Assembly: GCA_965200525.1 (NCBI GenBank)
Contig: OZ241368.1
Coordinates: 2,480,001 to 2,544,000, forward strand
DNA from: JANNPJ01 sp965200525
GTDB taxonomy: Bacteria; Actinomycetota; Actinomycetes; Actinomycetales; Kineosporiaceae
Length of the DNA stretch: 64,000 nt
Direction: 5' to 3'
Part shown: piece by piece, positions 15,087 to 23,492 of the stretch
How the letters are laid out: each line of letters opens with the position of its first letter
How positions within the stretch are numbered: position 1 is the stretch's first letter
The notes under the pieces: model-generated
What the model was told of the DNA's origin: nothing
Databases searched by the model: none
What the model saw: the letters and a program-made list of their open reading frames with translations, nothing else
Position numbers and translations under genes: made by a program

Positions 15087-16907
15087 CTACAGCGCGAGGA
15101 CGACGCCCTGGGAGTGGGCGCCCGCCGTCACCTTGAGGTTGGGCCGCCCGTCGGCCGCGATGCCGCGGATGTACGACAGCGACCGGTCGCCCGGGGCGAT
15201 CACGGTGATCGCCTGCTGGCTGGTGCCGGCCGCGACCCAGATCGGCACCTGGACGACGCTGCCCGGGGTCTGCTTGCCGTAGGTGGTGCCGAACTGCCCG
15301 AGCACCGGCCCGGCGGTGGTGACGTTGGCCCAGCCGGTCATCAGCATCCGGGCCTTGCGCGCCTTGCCCGCCTTCGACGTCCCGTTGAGCTGGTACGACC
15401 CGTCCGGTTGGGGCAGCACGTTGCCGACCTGCGGCGACAACACCCACTGCTGGTTCACCGCGGCGTCCCCCTGGGTGGCGGTGACGACGTCCTGAACCAC
15501 GAGGGCGTCGATCGTGCGCAGGTAGTAGACGCAGCGGGTCAGGCCGATGCCGGCCGTCTTCTCGTAGGCCAGGTCGCGCACGCAGGTCTTGTCGGCGGCC
15601 TTGCTCGGCAGGGCCTGCGGCAGCAGCACGCCCTTGGCCGAGGAGGTCATCGGGGCGTTGGCGATCAGCGCACTGTGCGCGTCGCGCCGGGTGATGAACT
15701 GCCGCAGCGGCGAACTGTCGTAGCGGTAGGGGCCGGGGTCGCCGATCCAGCTGACGCCGTCGCTGTAGAAGGTCAGACCGGTGGTGTCGAGGTGCCGGTG
15801 GGCGGTGGCCAGGGCGGTGGTCGACGTCCGCAGCGAGTAGTAGGTCGACTTCTCGTCCTTGCCGGCGACCCAGGCCGACCGGCCGAAGACGTAGCCGCCG
15901 GTCCAGCGGCTGTACTTCGCGGCCGGCTTGGTGCCGCTCGTGCCGCTGGTTCGCACCCAGTTGGCGTCGGACGAGGTCGGGAAGACGCCGCCGGCGATCT
16001 TGCGCAGCGCGCCGTCCCCGATCGACTCGATGTAGCGGTCGGGCCGGGTGGCCTGGGCCAGGAAGCTGGCCTGCCGGTTGATCATCAGCCGGATCGCCGC
16101 GGCTGAGCCGGTGGCGCCGTAGTGCTTGAGCACGGTCTCGGCCCGCACCAGGATCTGGCTGAGGTACGAGCCGTAGCCGGGCGCGCCCTCGATGTCGGAG
16201 CCGTCGGCCTTGAGCAGGATCTTGCGCACCGCGTTGACGTGCGCCAACGCCCGCGTTTTCTGCTTGGCCGTGCCCACCTGGTGAGCCGCCGCATAAGCGG
16301 TGATCGCCGAGTTGAGCATCGTGTTGTTGGCGCCGTTGGTGGTGAACTTGTCGAGCTGGACCTTGAGGTCGATCTTCTCCTGGGCCCGGACCCACTTGCG
16401 GTCGGCCGCGTTGGCCGCCTTGGTCAGCAGCCGGTCGGCGCAGACCCAGGTGCCGAGCCGGAACCCGCCGTACTGCACGTGGTCGATCCAGCCGCCGCGC
16501 TGCTTCACCGGGTGGTCAGCCACCCAGTCGCGCAGCAGGGCCACGAACCGCGCCGTCTCGGCCGGCGCCTCGGGGGTCGAGCGGGTGCCCTCGCGCAGCA
16601 ACGGGACAGCCCAGTTCAGCGACTGCATGTACCGGTTGCCGGCGGTGTCGAGCGTGGTCTGCGGCGTCCAGTCCGGGTCGGGAGCCAACCAGAACGAGCC
16701 GTAGGTGGTCATGGTGACGTTGCCGGCCATGATCTGGGCCGTCACCGCCGACTCGTCGGTCGGCACCACCAGCGTGTGCATCGCGTTGCAGACGGCGTCC
16801 TCCCGCCGGGCCGCGGCGGCCTGCGCCGGGGAGCTGAGCGGGCCGAGCAGGGCGGTGACCAGAACCGCCGACACCATTGGGACCGAAATGCGTAGAGCGC
16901 TGAACAT
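15087..16907 (-). CDS. Secreted heparinase II/III-like polysaccharide lyase, 606 residues
   Basis: A signal peptide is visible at 1-31 (MFSALRISVPMVSAVLVTALLG... ending SSPAQA). The middle of the protein is helical (alginate lyase/heparinase N-terminal style). It is followed by the heparinase II/III signature: YYSLRTSTTALATAHRHLD, then FYSDGVSWIGDPGPYRYD, with the His and Asp found in the family's beta-sandwich. The family cleaves acidic polysaccharides such as heparan sulfate, alginate or glucuronan by beta-elimination. The substrate here is unknown and may be environmental or a self exopolysaccharide. The ATG at 16907 has no strong Shine-Dalgarno sequence. It ends 13 bp from the convergent hipA. 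Confidence 0.82.
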   Translation of the reverse strand: MFSALRISVPMVSAVLVTALLGPLSSPAQAAAARREDAVCNAMHTLVVPTDESAVTAQIMAGNVTMTTYGSFWLAPDPDWTPQTTLDTAGNRYMQSLNWAVPLLREGTRSTPEAPAETARFVALLRDWVADHPVKQRGGWIDHVQYGGFRLGTWVCADRLLTKAANAADRKWVRAQEKIDLKVQLDKFTTNGANNTMLNSAITAYAAAHQVGTAKQKTRALAHVNAVRKILLKADGSDIEGAPGYGSYLSQILVRAETVLKHYGATGSAAAIRLMINRQASFLAQATRPDRYIESIGDGALRKIAGGVFPTSSDANWVRTSGTSGTKPAAKYSRWTGGYVFGRSAWVAGKDEKSTYYSLRTSTTALATAHRHLDTTGLTFYSDGVSWIGDPGPYRYDSSPLRQFITRRDAHSALIANAPMTSSAKGVLLPQALPSKAADKTCVRDLAYEKTAGIGLTRCVYYLRTIDALVVQDVVTATQGDAAVNQQWVLSPQVGNVLPQPDGSYQLNGTSKAGKARKARMLMTGWANVTTAGPVLGQFGTTYGKQTPGSVVQVPIWVAAGTSQQAITVIAPGDRSLSYIRGIAADGRPNLKVTAGAHSQGVVLAL

Positions 16908-17014
16908 GGCTCGCAGTCTTCCACGCAGGCCCCATGATCACCGCCAGGCAGGCGGGTCGGTCCCGGAAATACCTCATCGACCGTGATGATCCAGTACTCG
17001 AAACAAGTTCTGTA

Positions 17015-17299
17015 CTACTGGATGAGAGCGACCGCCGAGATGAGCGCATCGGCCAGCTCAATGGCTTTCGGCGCACTCAGTCGAACGCCGGCAATGCGCA
17101 CCCGAGGCGGCTCGCGGCTGACTGCCGTCCGCTCGCCCTCCCGATCAACCGCCTCGCACTGAACGAGTTCCACGTGGAACGGTTCGTCCTCGTCGTCCGG
17201 CACGACGGCGGCCACACTGCGGTGATACTCGATGAGGTCGTCGTCCTGACTGCTGGACTGGGCCCAGACCGGCGCATCCCAACTGGCAATCCGATCCAT
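17015..17299 (-). CDS. Hypothetical acidic protein, 94 residues
   Basis: The start is ATG 17299 (MDRIASWDAPVWAQ), with AAAAGGAG eight bases upstream; longer in-frame extensions are Arg-rich out-of-frame noise. The product has an acidic N-terminal half and ends in an amphipathic helix (APKAIELADALISAVALI). I recognise no family. An 8-bp inverted repeat, ATCCAGTA (16989-16996) and TACTGGAT (17016-17023), straddles its stop and could be a weak terminator. It is 41 bp behind another small gene on the same strand, and both are divergent from the WhiJ-like regulator. Confidence 0.7.
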   Translation of the reverse strand: MDRIASWDAPVWAQSSSQDDDLIEYHRSVAAVVPDDEDEPFHVELVQCEAVDREGERTAVSREPPRVRIAGVRLSAPKAIELADALISAVALIQ

Positions 17300-17340
17300 A
17301 CCTGGGCTCCTTTTCATTGAGGGACGCCGGCCCGCCGGTC

Positions 17341-17679
17341 TCAGACCAGGCCGACGAAGGCCGCGACCGCGATCTCCGGAACCGAGCAGTAGAGCCGCCC
17401 GTCGATGGTCACGCAGGTGACGCCGGCCTCGACCGACCAGACCACGTCGTCGACGGCCATCGGTTCTCGCGGGTGAATCAGCCACTCCCGAAACCGATCT
17501 CGATCCATCACGGCGAGTACTCGGTCGGCGAACCGGAGCAGGACCAGATCTCGCTGGACCGCGAGTTCGGCCGTGCCGATGCCCCAGCCTCGGCCGTTGT
17601 GCAGCTCGAACTCGATCGGCCCGGTCCAGCTCGGAACCGGCAGATCGAGAGGACGGGCGGTCACAGGGTCGAGTGTCAT
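17341..17679 (-). CDS. Hypothetical protein, 112 residues
   Basis: The ATG at 17679 follows GGATGGAG. The product starts MTLDPVTARPLDL and has a regular beta-rich pattern with W-T-G-P-I-E-F-E-L and a DRDRFREWLIHP segment; there are no membrane segments. In streptomycete WhiJ-like clusters, small genes of unknown role often neighbour the XRE regulator, and this one is divergent from such a regulator about 130 bp away. No function can be assigned. Confidence 0.72.
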   Translation of the reverse strand: MTLDPVTARPLDLPVPSWTGPIEFELHNGRGWGIGTAELAVQRDLVLLRFADRVLAVMDRDRFREWLIHPREPMAVDDVVWSVEAGVTCVTIDGRLYCSVPEIAVAAFVGLV

Positions 17680-17812
17680 GAGGGTTGCTCCATCCGCTGG
17701 AGGACTACCGCTGATGGATCATCACCATAAGAGTGACTCACCAGTAGATGCAAGGATTGCAAAGTGCTTCTTGCTACTTGCCCTGAAGGTGGCAGCTCGG
17801 CAGGATTACGCC

Positions 17813-18658
17813 ATGCCACCGCGCAACCCACCCACGCTCCGCATGCGTCGCCTGGCCGGCGAGCTCCGCCGGCTCCGGACGACGGCCGAGATGAGCCGCG
17901 AGGACGTCGCTGAGAAGACCGACATCAACGTCGCCACCCTCTACCGCCTGGAGACGGCCCGCGGCCGGCCCCAGCGCCGCACCCTGAACACCCTGCTCGA
18001 CACCTACCAGGTGCCGGACGACGAGCGCGCCGAGCTGCTGACCCTGCTCAAGGCGGCCGGCGAGCAGGGCTGGCTGCAGCCGTACTTCTCCTCGATCCCG
18101 GAGGAGTACAGCATGTACATCCAGCTGGAGTCCGAGGCCGAATCGGTGCGCAACTACGAATCGCTGCTGGTCCCAGGCCTACTACAGACCCCGGCTTACA
18201 CGAAAGCAAGCACCAAGGGCCAGAACCCGACCCGATCCACCGAGCACGTGGAGCTTCAGGCGAGTATTCGCGCCAGCCGCCAGGCCCTTCTGACTCGAAG
18301 CAATCCGCTGGCACTGTGGGCGATCGTCGACGAAGCCGTGCTTCGCCGGCAGGTCGGTGGTCCCGACGTCATGCGGGAGCAGTACCAGCACTTGCTCTCC
18401 ATGATGGAGCTGCCCAACATCACCTTCCAGGTAGTCCCCTTCTCGGCTGGGTCACACCCGGGCATGCTGGGCTCGTTCTCGCTGCTGGACTTCCCGGAAC
18501 CGGACCCGATCGTGGTGTGCTTGGAGACCATCGCGGGCAGCCTGTTCCAGGAAACCGACGCAGAAGTAGCCAGTTGTACGATGCGGTACGACCACCTCCG
18601 GGCCACGGCAATCTCTCCTGCCGAGTCGGTTCGGATGGTGACCGAACTACTGCAGTAG
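17813..18658 (+). CDS. XRE-family regulator with DUF5753 (WhiJ-like), 281 residues
   Basis: The start is ATG 17813 (MPPRNPPTLRM). Residues about 10-65 form a Cro/C1 helix-turn-helix (LRRLRTTAEMSREDVAEKTD ... LYRLETARGRP). The rest is the DUF5753 domain with its marker segments YESLLVPGLLQTPAYT, WAIVDEAVLRRQVGG and VVPFSAGSHPGMLGSFSLLD. This architecture is the WhiJ-like group of actinobacteria, which normally works with a small DUF397 protein encoded next door, as here. Members repress developmental or antibiotic genes. Confidence 0.93.
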   Translation: MPPRNPPTLRMRRLAGELRRLRTTAEMSREDVAEKTDINVATLYRLETARGRPQRRTLNTLLDTYQVPDDERAELLTLLKAAGEQGWLQPYFSSIPEEYSMYIQLESEAESVRNYESLLVPGLLQTPAYTKASTKGQNPTRSTEHVELQASIRASRQALLTRSNPLALWAIVDEAVLRRQVGGPDVMREQYQHLLSMMELPNITFQVVPFSAGSHPGMLGSFSLLDFPEPDPIVVCLETIAGSLFQETDAEVASCTMRYDHLRATAISPAESVRMVTELLQ

Positions 18659-18674
18659 GAGACGGAGCAAGGCG

Positions 18675-18884
18675 ATGGGAACTGACGAGCTGGCCGGCGC
18701 AGAGTGGATCAAGTCGAGTCGATCCGGCGACAACGGCAACTGCGTCGAGGTCGCGTTCCTCGGTGAGGGTCGCGTCGCGCTGCGCGACAGCAAGGACCCT
18801 CACGGCCCCGTCCTTCGCTTCACCCCTGGCGAGTGGTCGGCCTTCGTCGAGGGCGTGGCCGACGGCGAGCTTCGCCACCCTTAG
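18675..18884 (+). CDS. DUF397 protein, partner of the WhiJ-like regulator, 69 residues
   Basis: The whole protein matches DUF397: AEWIKSSRSGDNGNCVEVAF, then VALRDSKDPHGPVLRFTPGEWSAF. Start ATG 18675 follows GGAGACGGAGC. It lies 16 bp after the XRE/DUF5753 gene and a strong hairpin terminator follows at 18899, so the two form a unit. DUF397 proteins are thought to act as small antagonists or co-factors of the paired regulator. Confidence 0.92.
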   Translation: MGTDELAGAEWIKSSRSGDNGNCVEVAFLGEGRVALRDSKDPHGPVLRFTPGEWSAFVEGVADGELRHP

Positions 18885-18898
18885 ACGCGCACGGCAAG

Positions 18899-18926
18899 GC
18901 CCCGGACCACCACGGTCTGGGGCTTT
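18899..18926 (+). terminator. Rho-independent terminator after the DUF397 gene
   Basis: GCCCCGGACC (18899-18908) pairs with GGTCTGGGGC (18914-18923) with one G-T pair, a 5-base loop, and TTT plus TCGTCGTTTT downstream. Confidence 0.85.
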
Positions 18927-19143
18927 CGTCGTTTTGCGCATGGTCCCGGATCGCGTGATTGCCCGGCTTTGTAGTCGGATACGCCAAACCCCTTTCGATG
19001 CTTAATTCCAGGAACGCGGCCATCGCGGAAGTAGCGTGGAATCAATCCCCAGGGATCTCCGTGCGGCGCTAGCCGAACAAATTGGACAGCAGAAACACCC
19101 GTACCAGAAGTAGCAATTCCCACATCATTAGGAGGCGATCACC

Positions 19144-19818
19144 ATGCAGATGAACACCCTTACCCGTCGCTCGCTCGTCGTGACTATCGCCGGCCTCTCT
19201 GCCGCTGGCCTGGCCGCCTGCAGCGGTGGCAGCAGTGGCGCCAGCCCCACGGCCGCCGGCACCAGTACAGCGGCCGTCACGCCCAAGCCCGCCGAGACGG
19301 CGGTCGACCCGGACACCGCCACCCTGAGCGGCCCCGGCTGTGCCGCCTACACGGCCGAGAATCCCTCCGGGTCCGGCTCGGTGCACAGCATGGCTCTGAC
19401 GCCGGCCGCCACGGCCGCCAGCAACAACCCTCTGCTCAAGACTCTGACCGCGGCCGTATCGGGCAAGCTCAACAGCAAGGTCCAGCTCACTCAGACCCTG
19501 AACGGCGGCCAGTACACGATCTTCGCCCCGGTTGACTCGGCCTTCGCGAAGCTCTCAGCCAAGAAGATGGCATCGCTGAAGAAGAGCAAGAACGCCGTCG
19601 CCCTGACCAAGCTGCTCACGTATCACGTCGTCGTCGGCCAGCTGGACTCGAAGGACGTCGTCGGCTCGCAGACGACGGTTGAGGGCGGCAAGGTCAAGGT
19701 GACCGGCTCGGCCGGCAAGCTGAAGGTCAATGGAGCCAACGTCATCTGCGGCGGCGTGCGCACCGCCAACGCCACGATCTACCTGATCGACACGGTGCTG
19801 ACGCCACCCAAGTCTTAA
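19144..19818 (+). CDS. Fasciclin-domain (FAS1) lipoprotein, 224 residues
   Basis: ATG 19144 follows TTAGGAGGCGATCACC. A lipoprotein signal sequence ends in LAAC (about residues 20-23), then a Ser/Gly/Thr/Ala-rich linker. The FAS1 domain spans about 90-224: LLKTLTAAVSGKLN, QYTIFAPVDSAFAKL, LTYHVVVGQLDSKDVV and the C-terminal ATIYLIDTVLTPP. Related proteins include mycobacterial MPT70/MPT83. It should be anchored to the outer face of the membrane and act in adhesion or cell-surface contact. The next gene (convergent) is also a surface protein. Confidence 0.93.
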   Translation: MQMNTLTRRSLVVTIAGLSAAGLAACSGGSSGASPTAAGTSTAAVTPKPAETAVDPDTATLSGPGCAAYTAENPSGSGSVHSMALTPAATAASNNPLLKTLTAAVSGKLNSKVQLTQTLNGGQYTIFAPVDSAFAKLSAKKMASLKKSKNAVALTKLLTYHVVVGQLDSKDVVGSQTTVEGGKVKVTGSAGKLKVNGANVICGGVRTANATIYLIDTVLTPPKS

Positions 19819-19839
19819 CGAGCACCGCCAACCACTTCT

Positions 19840-19874
19840 GATGGCGCCGTCCCGCGGGGGGGGACGGCGCCATC
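19840..19874. terminator. Strong hairpin after the fasciclin gene
   Basis: GATGGCGCCGTCCC (19840-19853) is a perfect inverted repeat of GGGACGGCGCCATC (19861-19874), with a G-rich 7-base loop. It begins 21 bp after the stop. A few T bases follow. Confidence 0.88.
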
Positions 19875-19918
19875 GCTGTGTTTGCCCCGTGCCCTCGAAC
19901 GGTAGAGGTCTCGCCCAG

Positions 19919-19993
19919 CGCCATAAACGGTTCCGCGGAACCGTCCATATCCCCGAGTTCAAGACCTGGCCGGTTCCGCGGAACCGTTTGGCG
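19919..19993. repeat. Nested palindromic element (two palindromes in inverted orientation)
   Basis: Two self-complementary blocks, ACGGTTCCGCGGAACCGT at 19927-19944 and CGGTTCCGCGGAACCG at 19971-19986, are carried in arms that are also inverted repeats of each other (19919-19943 with 19971-19993, two extra bases on the left). The whole can fold as one long stem or as two short ones. It sits between the terminators of two convergent surface-protein genes, so it is not a promoter for them. It resembles bacterial REP/BIME-type elements. Confidence 0.8.
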
Positions 19994-19999
19994 AACATG

Positions 20000-20039
20000 C
20001 CAAGGGCCGACACCCCGTGGTGGGGGTGCCGGCCCTTGG
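20000..20039. terminator. Terminator of the large surface-protein gene
   Basis: CCAAGGGCCG plus CACCCC pair with GGGGTG plus CGGCCCTTGG across a single-base bulge on each side. It lies 52 bp beyond the stop of the minus-strand gene and is near symmetric, so it may work in both directions. Confidence 0.85.
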
Positions 20040-20090
20040 CCGAGCTGGTGGTACTGGTCTAGCGGTTCAGTCGTTCAGCGTGAGCTGAAG

Positions 20091-23000
20091 TCACTTCACC
20101 GTGACCTTGTGGATCGTGCTGCTGCCGCCGGTGGTGCCCGGAGCGGTGAACTTGACGTACACCGAGCGGGTTCCCTTCGGGAGCTTCACGATCGCCGTGC
20201 CGTTACCCGACGAGTTGCTCGTCATGGTCTTCAGCTTGATGTCCGGTCCAGCGACCGAGCGCCAGAAGACCAGCGTGCCCTTGGCGGACGGCGAACCGTT
20301 CGCCGCGAGCGTGGCGTAGCCCTTCTTGTAGGCCTTAGCCGTCAGCGTCACCGTGGAGGTCACCTTGGTGGTACTGACCTTGCTGCTCAGGCCATTCGCC
20401 TTGGCCAAGAAGCTCGTGGTCTTCTTGATCGAATAGGTGGCGCCGAAGCCGCCCTCCGCGTCGGTGTCCAGCGAGTCCAGCAGCGTGTAGCTGCCGGCGT
20501 CGATGGCCTTGGAGTAGATGTCCACCGACGTGTTCGGAAGGAAGGTGCCACCGATCTCAGTCTTGCCACCGACGGTCTTCGGAGACGCGGTCAGCGTCAC
20601 CTTGACCTCAGTGACCGTGATCTTCGATGCGGCCTGGTAGTCACCGTCAGCCAGCGTGACACCCGCCGTTGCATACGCAGTGACGGCCGTGGCGTTGGCG
20701 GTCTGGCCCGTGAGTGTGGCCGTCAGGTCGACGACACCGCTCTGGTTCGATCCAGCGAGGAACGTGGTGCTGAAGATTCCGTCGCTGTTAGTGGTGATGT
20801 TGTTGGCTCCGAGCGCACCCACCGTGGAAGCACCCGTGCTCAACGTGACAGTCGCACTCGGGACCGGGTTACCGAAGATGTCCAGCACCTTGCCGGTCAC
20901 AATGACCGTCGAGCCCGGCGAAGCCGTCGTGTCGTTGACGGACACGGTGTACTTCTGGCTGGGATCGGGGTCGCTCGTGGTGACCGTGGCGTCGGCGTGA
21001 ACCGCGCCCGTGGTCGCCGTCACCTTGGCCGAACCGGCCACGGTGAAGTAGACGTACGCCCCGGAGATGGCGCCGGTGTTACTGGTCACGACATCGAGCG
21101 TCTTAACCAGCTTGTGGGTCGCGTCCGGAGTGGCCGAGGTCGAGAAGTAGACCCCGTCACTGCCGGAGAGCGTCACCGACTTGAACGCCAGGGCGGCGTT
21201 CGAAGCGTCGTACACCGTGCCGGTCACCGCACCGGTCGTGTTGCCGAAGGCCGGCGAGCCCGCGTTGCCCTGGGCCGGAACCGGGGTGGTGTTGTCCTGC
21301 AGCGTGACCAGCTTGGCGCCATCAGCTGGCGTGGTCAGCTTGATCGACGCCGCAGCCGTGGTGCTGGCCCACTGAATGGTCGCCGTGGCGGTCGGCCCAC
21401 CGTTGTAGGTGAAGGTCAACGAAGCCGTCGTGCCGGCAACCGGGGTGGTCGTGGGCACGTAGTTGTACGTGAACATTCCGCCAGTGACGACGGCGTTGCC
21501 AGTGGCGCTGCCCGACACCACAACCTGCTGGGTGTCACTGCTTGGCGGCTGGAAGACCTCGCCGTACTGGTCGGTCAGTTCGCCGGACACGGGCACCGTG
21601 GTAGCAGTGACCGGCGGGGTCAGTTGCGCCGTGGTGCTCGTGATAACTACGGCCGAGGCAATGGCCGTGGTGTAGGTGGCAATGATCTGCGTACCCGAAC
21701 CAGAACCGCTGGAAGCGTCTACCCGGTAGATGTTTCCGTTGGCCGTCTTGGCGCTGGTTACGTCGATCGAGGCAATACCACTGGAATCCGTGGTGGCGGT
21801 GACCTGACCGGCACTGGCTCCGGTCGTGGGAACCGCAGTGCCGTTGACCGAAAGGTCAGCCAGCGTGGTTCCCGCACCCGGGGTCAATGTGAAGGTGACA
21901 ATCTTGCCGGCCTGCGGAACGACCGGGACCGAGGAGTCCGTGGCCAGGGCCGTGTAAGTGACCTTCGAGATACCGGTACGGATCTTCGTTCCCGCACCCG
22001 TTCCGGCGACGTTGGCGCTCTGACCAGACTTGGCCGTGAGCGTCACGTGCGTGACGCCGTTGGTCGTCACTTCGGTCGTCTTCGCCGTTCCGACACCGAC
22101 CGAGTTGAACGTCAAGCCCGTCGTGACGGTGTGCGGGGCGGTCACGCCCTGCCCTAGCGCCTGGGTGCTGCTCGTAGCCAGGTAACGATAGAAACCGTTC
22201 GTGGCGTCATAGACGGCCACGCCGCCGGTGTCGTCACCGGTGACGCCGGTGCCGCCGGCGCCGTTGTCGGCAATGGCCAAGCTCAGCAGCCCAGCTACGT
22301 TGCTGGCGAGCGCTGCCGGCGACCCTCCACGGATGTCCGTGGTGGACAAGGTGCTCGTGATCGTGGCCATCGCACCCTTGGTGCCCTCGTCCACGGTCGT
22401 GGGAGCCGACAAGCTAAAAGCGTCGGCAGGTGTCTTGACCGTCAGCGTGAAGGTCGGAGTGCTGTCATCCGCGTTGGCCTGGTAGGCACCGTCACCACCG
22501 GTGTCCTTGAATAAACGCAGCGTGTAGGTACCAGCCACCGTGGCACCGAAGAAGACGTTGTCGCCCACGGCATACCCCGGCACAACGGTCCCGGTGGTCG
22601 TACTTGCCGCCACGGTCGTCGGAGCCTTAAGAACAGTGATCAAGCCGCTGGCCTGAGTGGCCGCACCAATGGTGGGCACGGTCAGGTGAGTTGCGTCTGG
22701 AATCGCCGAGATGACGCCCAGGCTCACCCCGAGCGCGTTGTAAGCGGTGTCTCCGACAGCAGCGATTGCACTGCTCGGGACCGTGATCGACGTACCCCCG
22801 CTCGTGTAGCTACCCGTCGTTGCGACGGCCGGTGCAGCGTTGCCGGGAGACCGGATGACCTTGACCGCTCCTGATGTCGGGGCGGTCAACACCTGGAGGT
22901 CAAGCGCCCGAGTGTCGGAGCTGGCCGCTCCACCGACCTTCACACCGAAGGCAAGACCCGAAGCAGCGATGGTTACCGGGTCGATTGCCACGATCGACGC

Positions 23001-23144
23001 GGCGTTGGCATCGGCGCCGAGGAACGTGAGGGTTTCACCGACGGCGAAGGCCGAAGAGGCTCCTATCCACCCCCCGCCAGCGATCAGGGCGGTGACGCCC
23101 AGCGCGGCGATTGGCAGCCGCGCTTTCTTGCTTTGGAGATTCAT
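20091..23144 (-). CDS. Very large secreted Ig-like repeat surface protein (S-layer or adhesin candidate), 1017 residues
   Basis: The start is ATG 23144 (MNLQSKKARLPIAALG), with GGAAGGA upstream; the signal peptide ends near residue 33 (ASSAFA). The body is rich in Thr, Ser, Val, Ala and Gly, with no internal membrane span. It is built of beta-sandwich modules; one around residues 720-830 (VSVNDTTASPGSTVIVTGKV, then FGNPVPSATVTLSTG) is typical of Big_1/invasin-type Ig-like domains. No LPXTG or SLH anchor is visible; the end is IHKVTVK. Size, composition, strong terminator and long leader fit an abundant cell-wall or S-layer-like protein. Exact function is inference. Confidence 0.82.
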   Translation of the reverse strand: MNLQSKKARLPIAALGVTALIAGGGWIGASSAFAVGETLTFLGADANAASIVAIDPVTIAASGLAFGVKVGGAASSDTRALDLQVLTAPTSGAVKVIRSPGNAAPAVATTGSYTSGGTSITVPSSAIAAVGDTAYNALGVSLGVISAIPDATHLTVPTIGAATQASGLITVLKAPTTVAASTTTGTVVPGYAVGDNVFFGATVAGTYTLRLFKDTGGDGAYQANADDSTPTFTLTVKTPADAFSLSAPTTVDEGTKGAMATITSTLSTTDIRGGSPAALASNVAGLLSLAIADNGAGGTGVTGDDTGGVAVYDATNGFYRYLATSSTQALGQGVTAPHTVTTGLTFNSVGVGTAKTTEVTTNGVTHVTLTAKSGQSANVAGTGAGTKIRTGISKVTYTALATDSSVPVVPQAGKIVTFTLTPGAGTTLADLSVNGTAVPTTGASAGQVTATTDSSGIASIDVTSAKTANGNIYRVDASSGSGSGTQIIATYTTAIASAVVITSTTAQLTPPVTATTVPVSGELTDQYGEVFQPPSSDTQQVVVSGSATGNAVVTGGMFTYNYVPTTTPVAGTTASLTFTYNGGPTATATIQWASTTAAASIKLTTPADGAKLVTLQDNTTPVPAQGNAGSPAFGNTTGAVTGTVYDASNAALAFKSVTLSGSDGVYFSTSATPDATHKLVKTLDVVTSNTGAISGAYVYFTVAGSAKVTATTGAVHADATVTTSDPDPSQKYTVSVNDTTASPGSTVIVTGKVLDIFGNPVPSATVTLSTGASTVGALGANNITTNSDGIFSTTFLAGSNQSGVVDLTATLTGQTANATAVTAYATAGVTLADGDYQAASKITVTEVKVTLTASPKTVGGKTEIGGTFLPNTSVDIYSKAIDAGSYTLLDSLDTDAEGGFGATYSIKKTTSFLAKANGLSSKVSTTKVTSTVTLTAKAYKKGYATLAANGSPSAKGTLVFWRSVAGPDIKLKTMTSNSSGNGTAIVKLPKGTRSVYVKFTAPGTTGGSSTIHKVTVK

Positions 23145-23492
23145 CAAGCGAGTTCCTTCCTCTGCAGCCCCACACGACGGCGGCGCTACCCCGAGACCCG
23201 TGACGCTGCTCCCCCGTACGACACTCCCGCAGCATGCGTTTCGCCACGGTGGCCCCACGAGTTCGGGCAGTCACCTACTGATTCACAGGCCGACGACAAC
23301 GACCTGACCACAGACTGTAGGGGAAGAACTACTGAGCGCCACCGCACTGGGCCTGTCTCGACGTGTCGCCCGCATCAGTGCTGGTCGGGAGACCCACTAG
23401 CAACAGCGGCGAAAGGGACGATTACCTTCAGTAACGACTAAGGGTCACAAGGAGTGACGAGCAGGGAGCAACAGCAGCCCCACTGAGCAGGA
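23145..23492. other. 348-bp leader/promoter region without a gene
   Basis: No credible reading frame. It separates the surface-protein gene from the next minus-strand gene and probably holds the promoter and a long 5' leader of the surface-protein gene. No hairpin with clear riboswitch structure was recognised. Confidence 0.6.
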
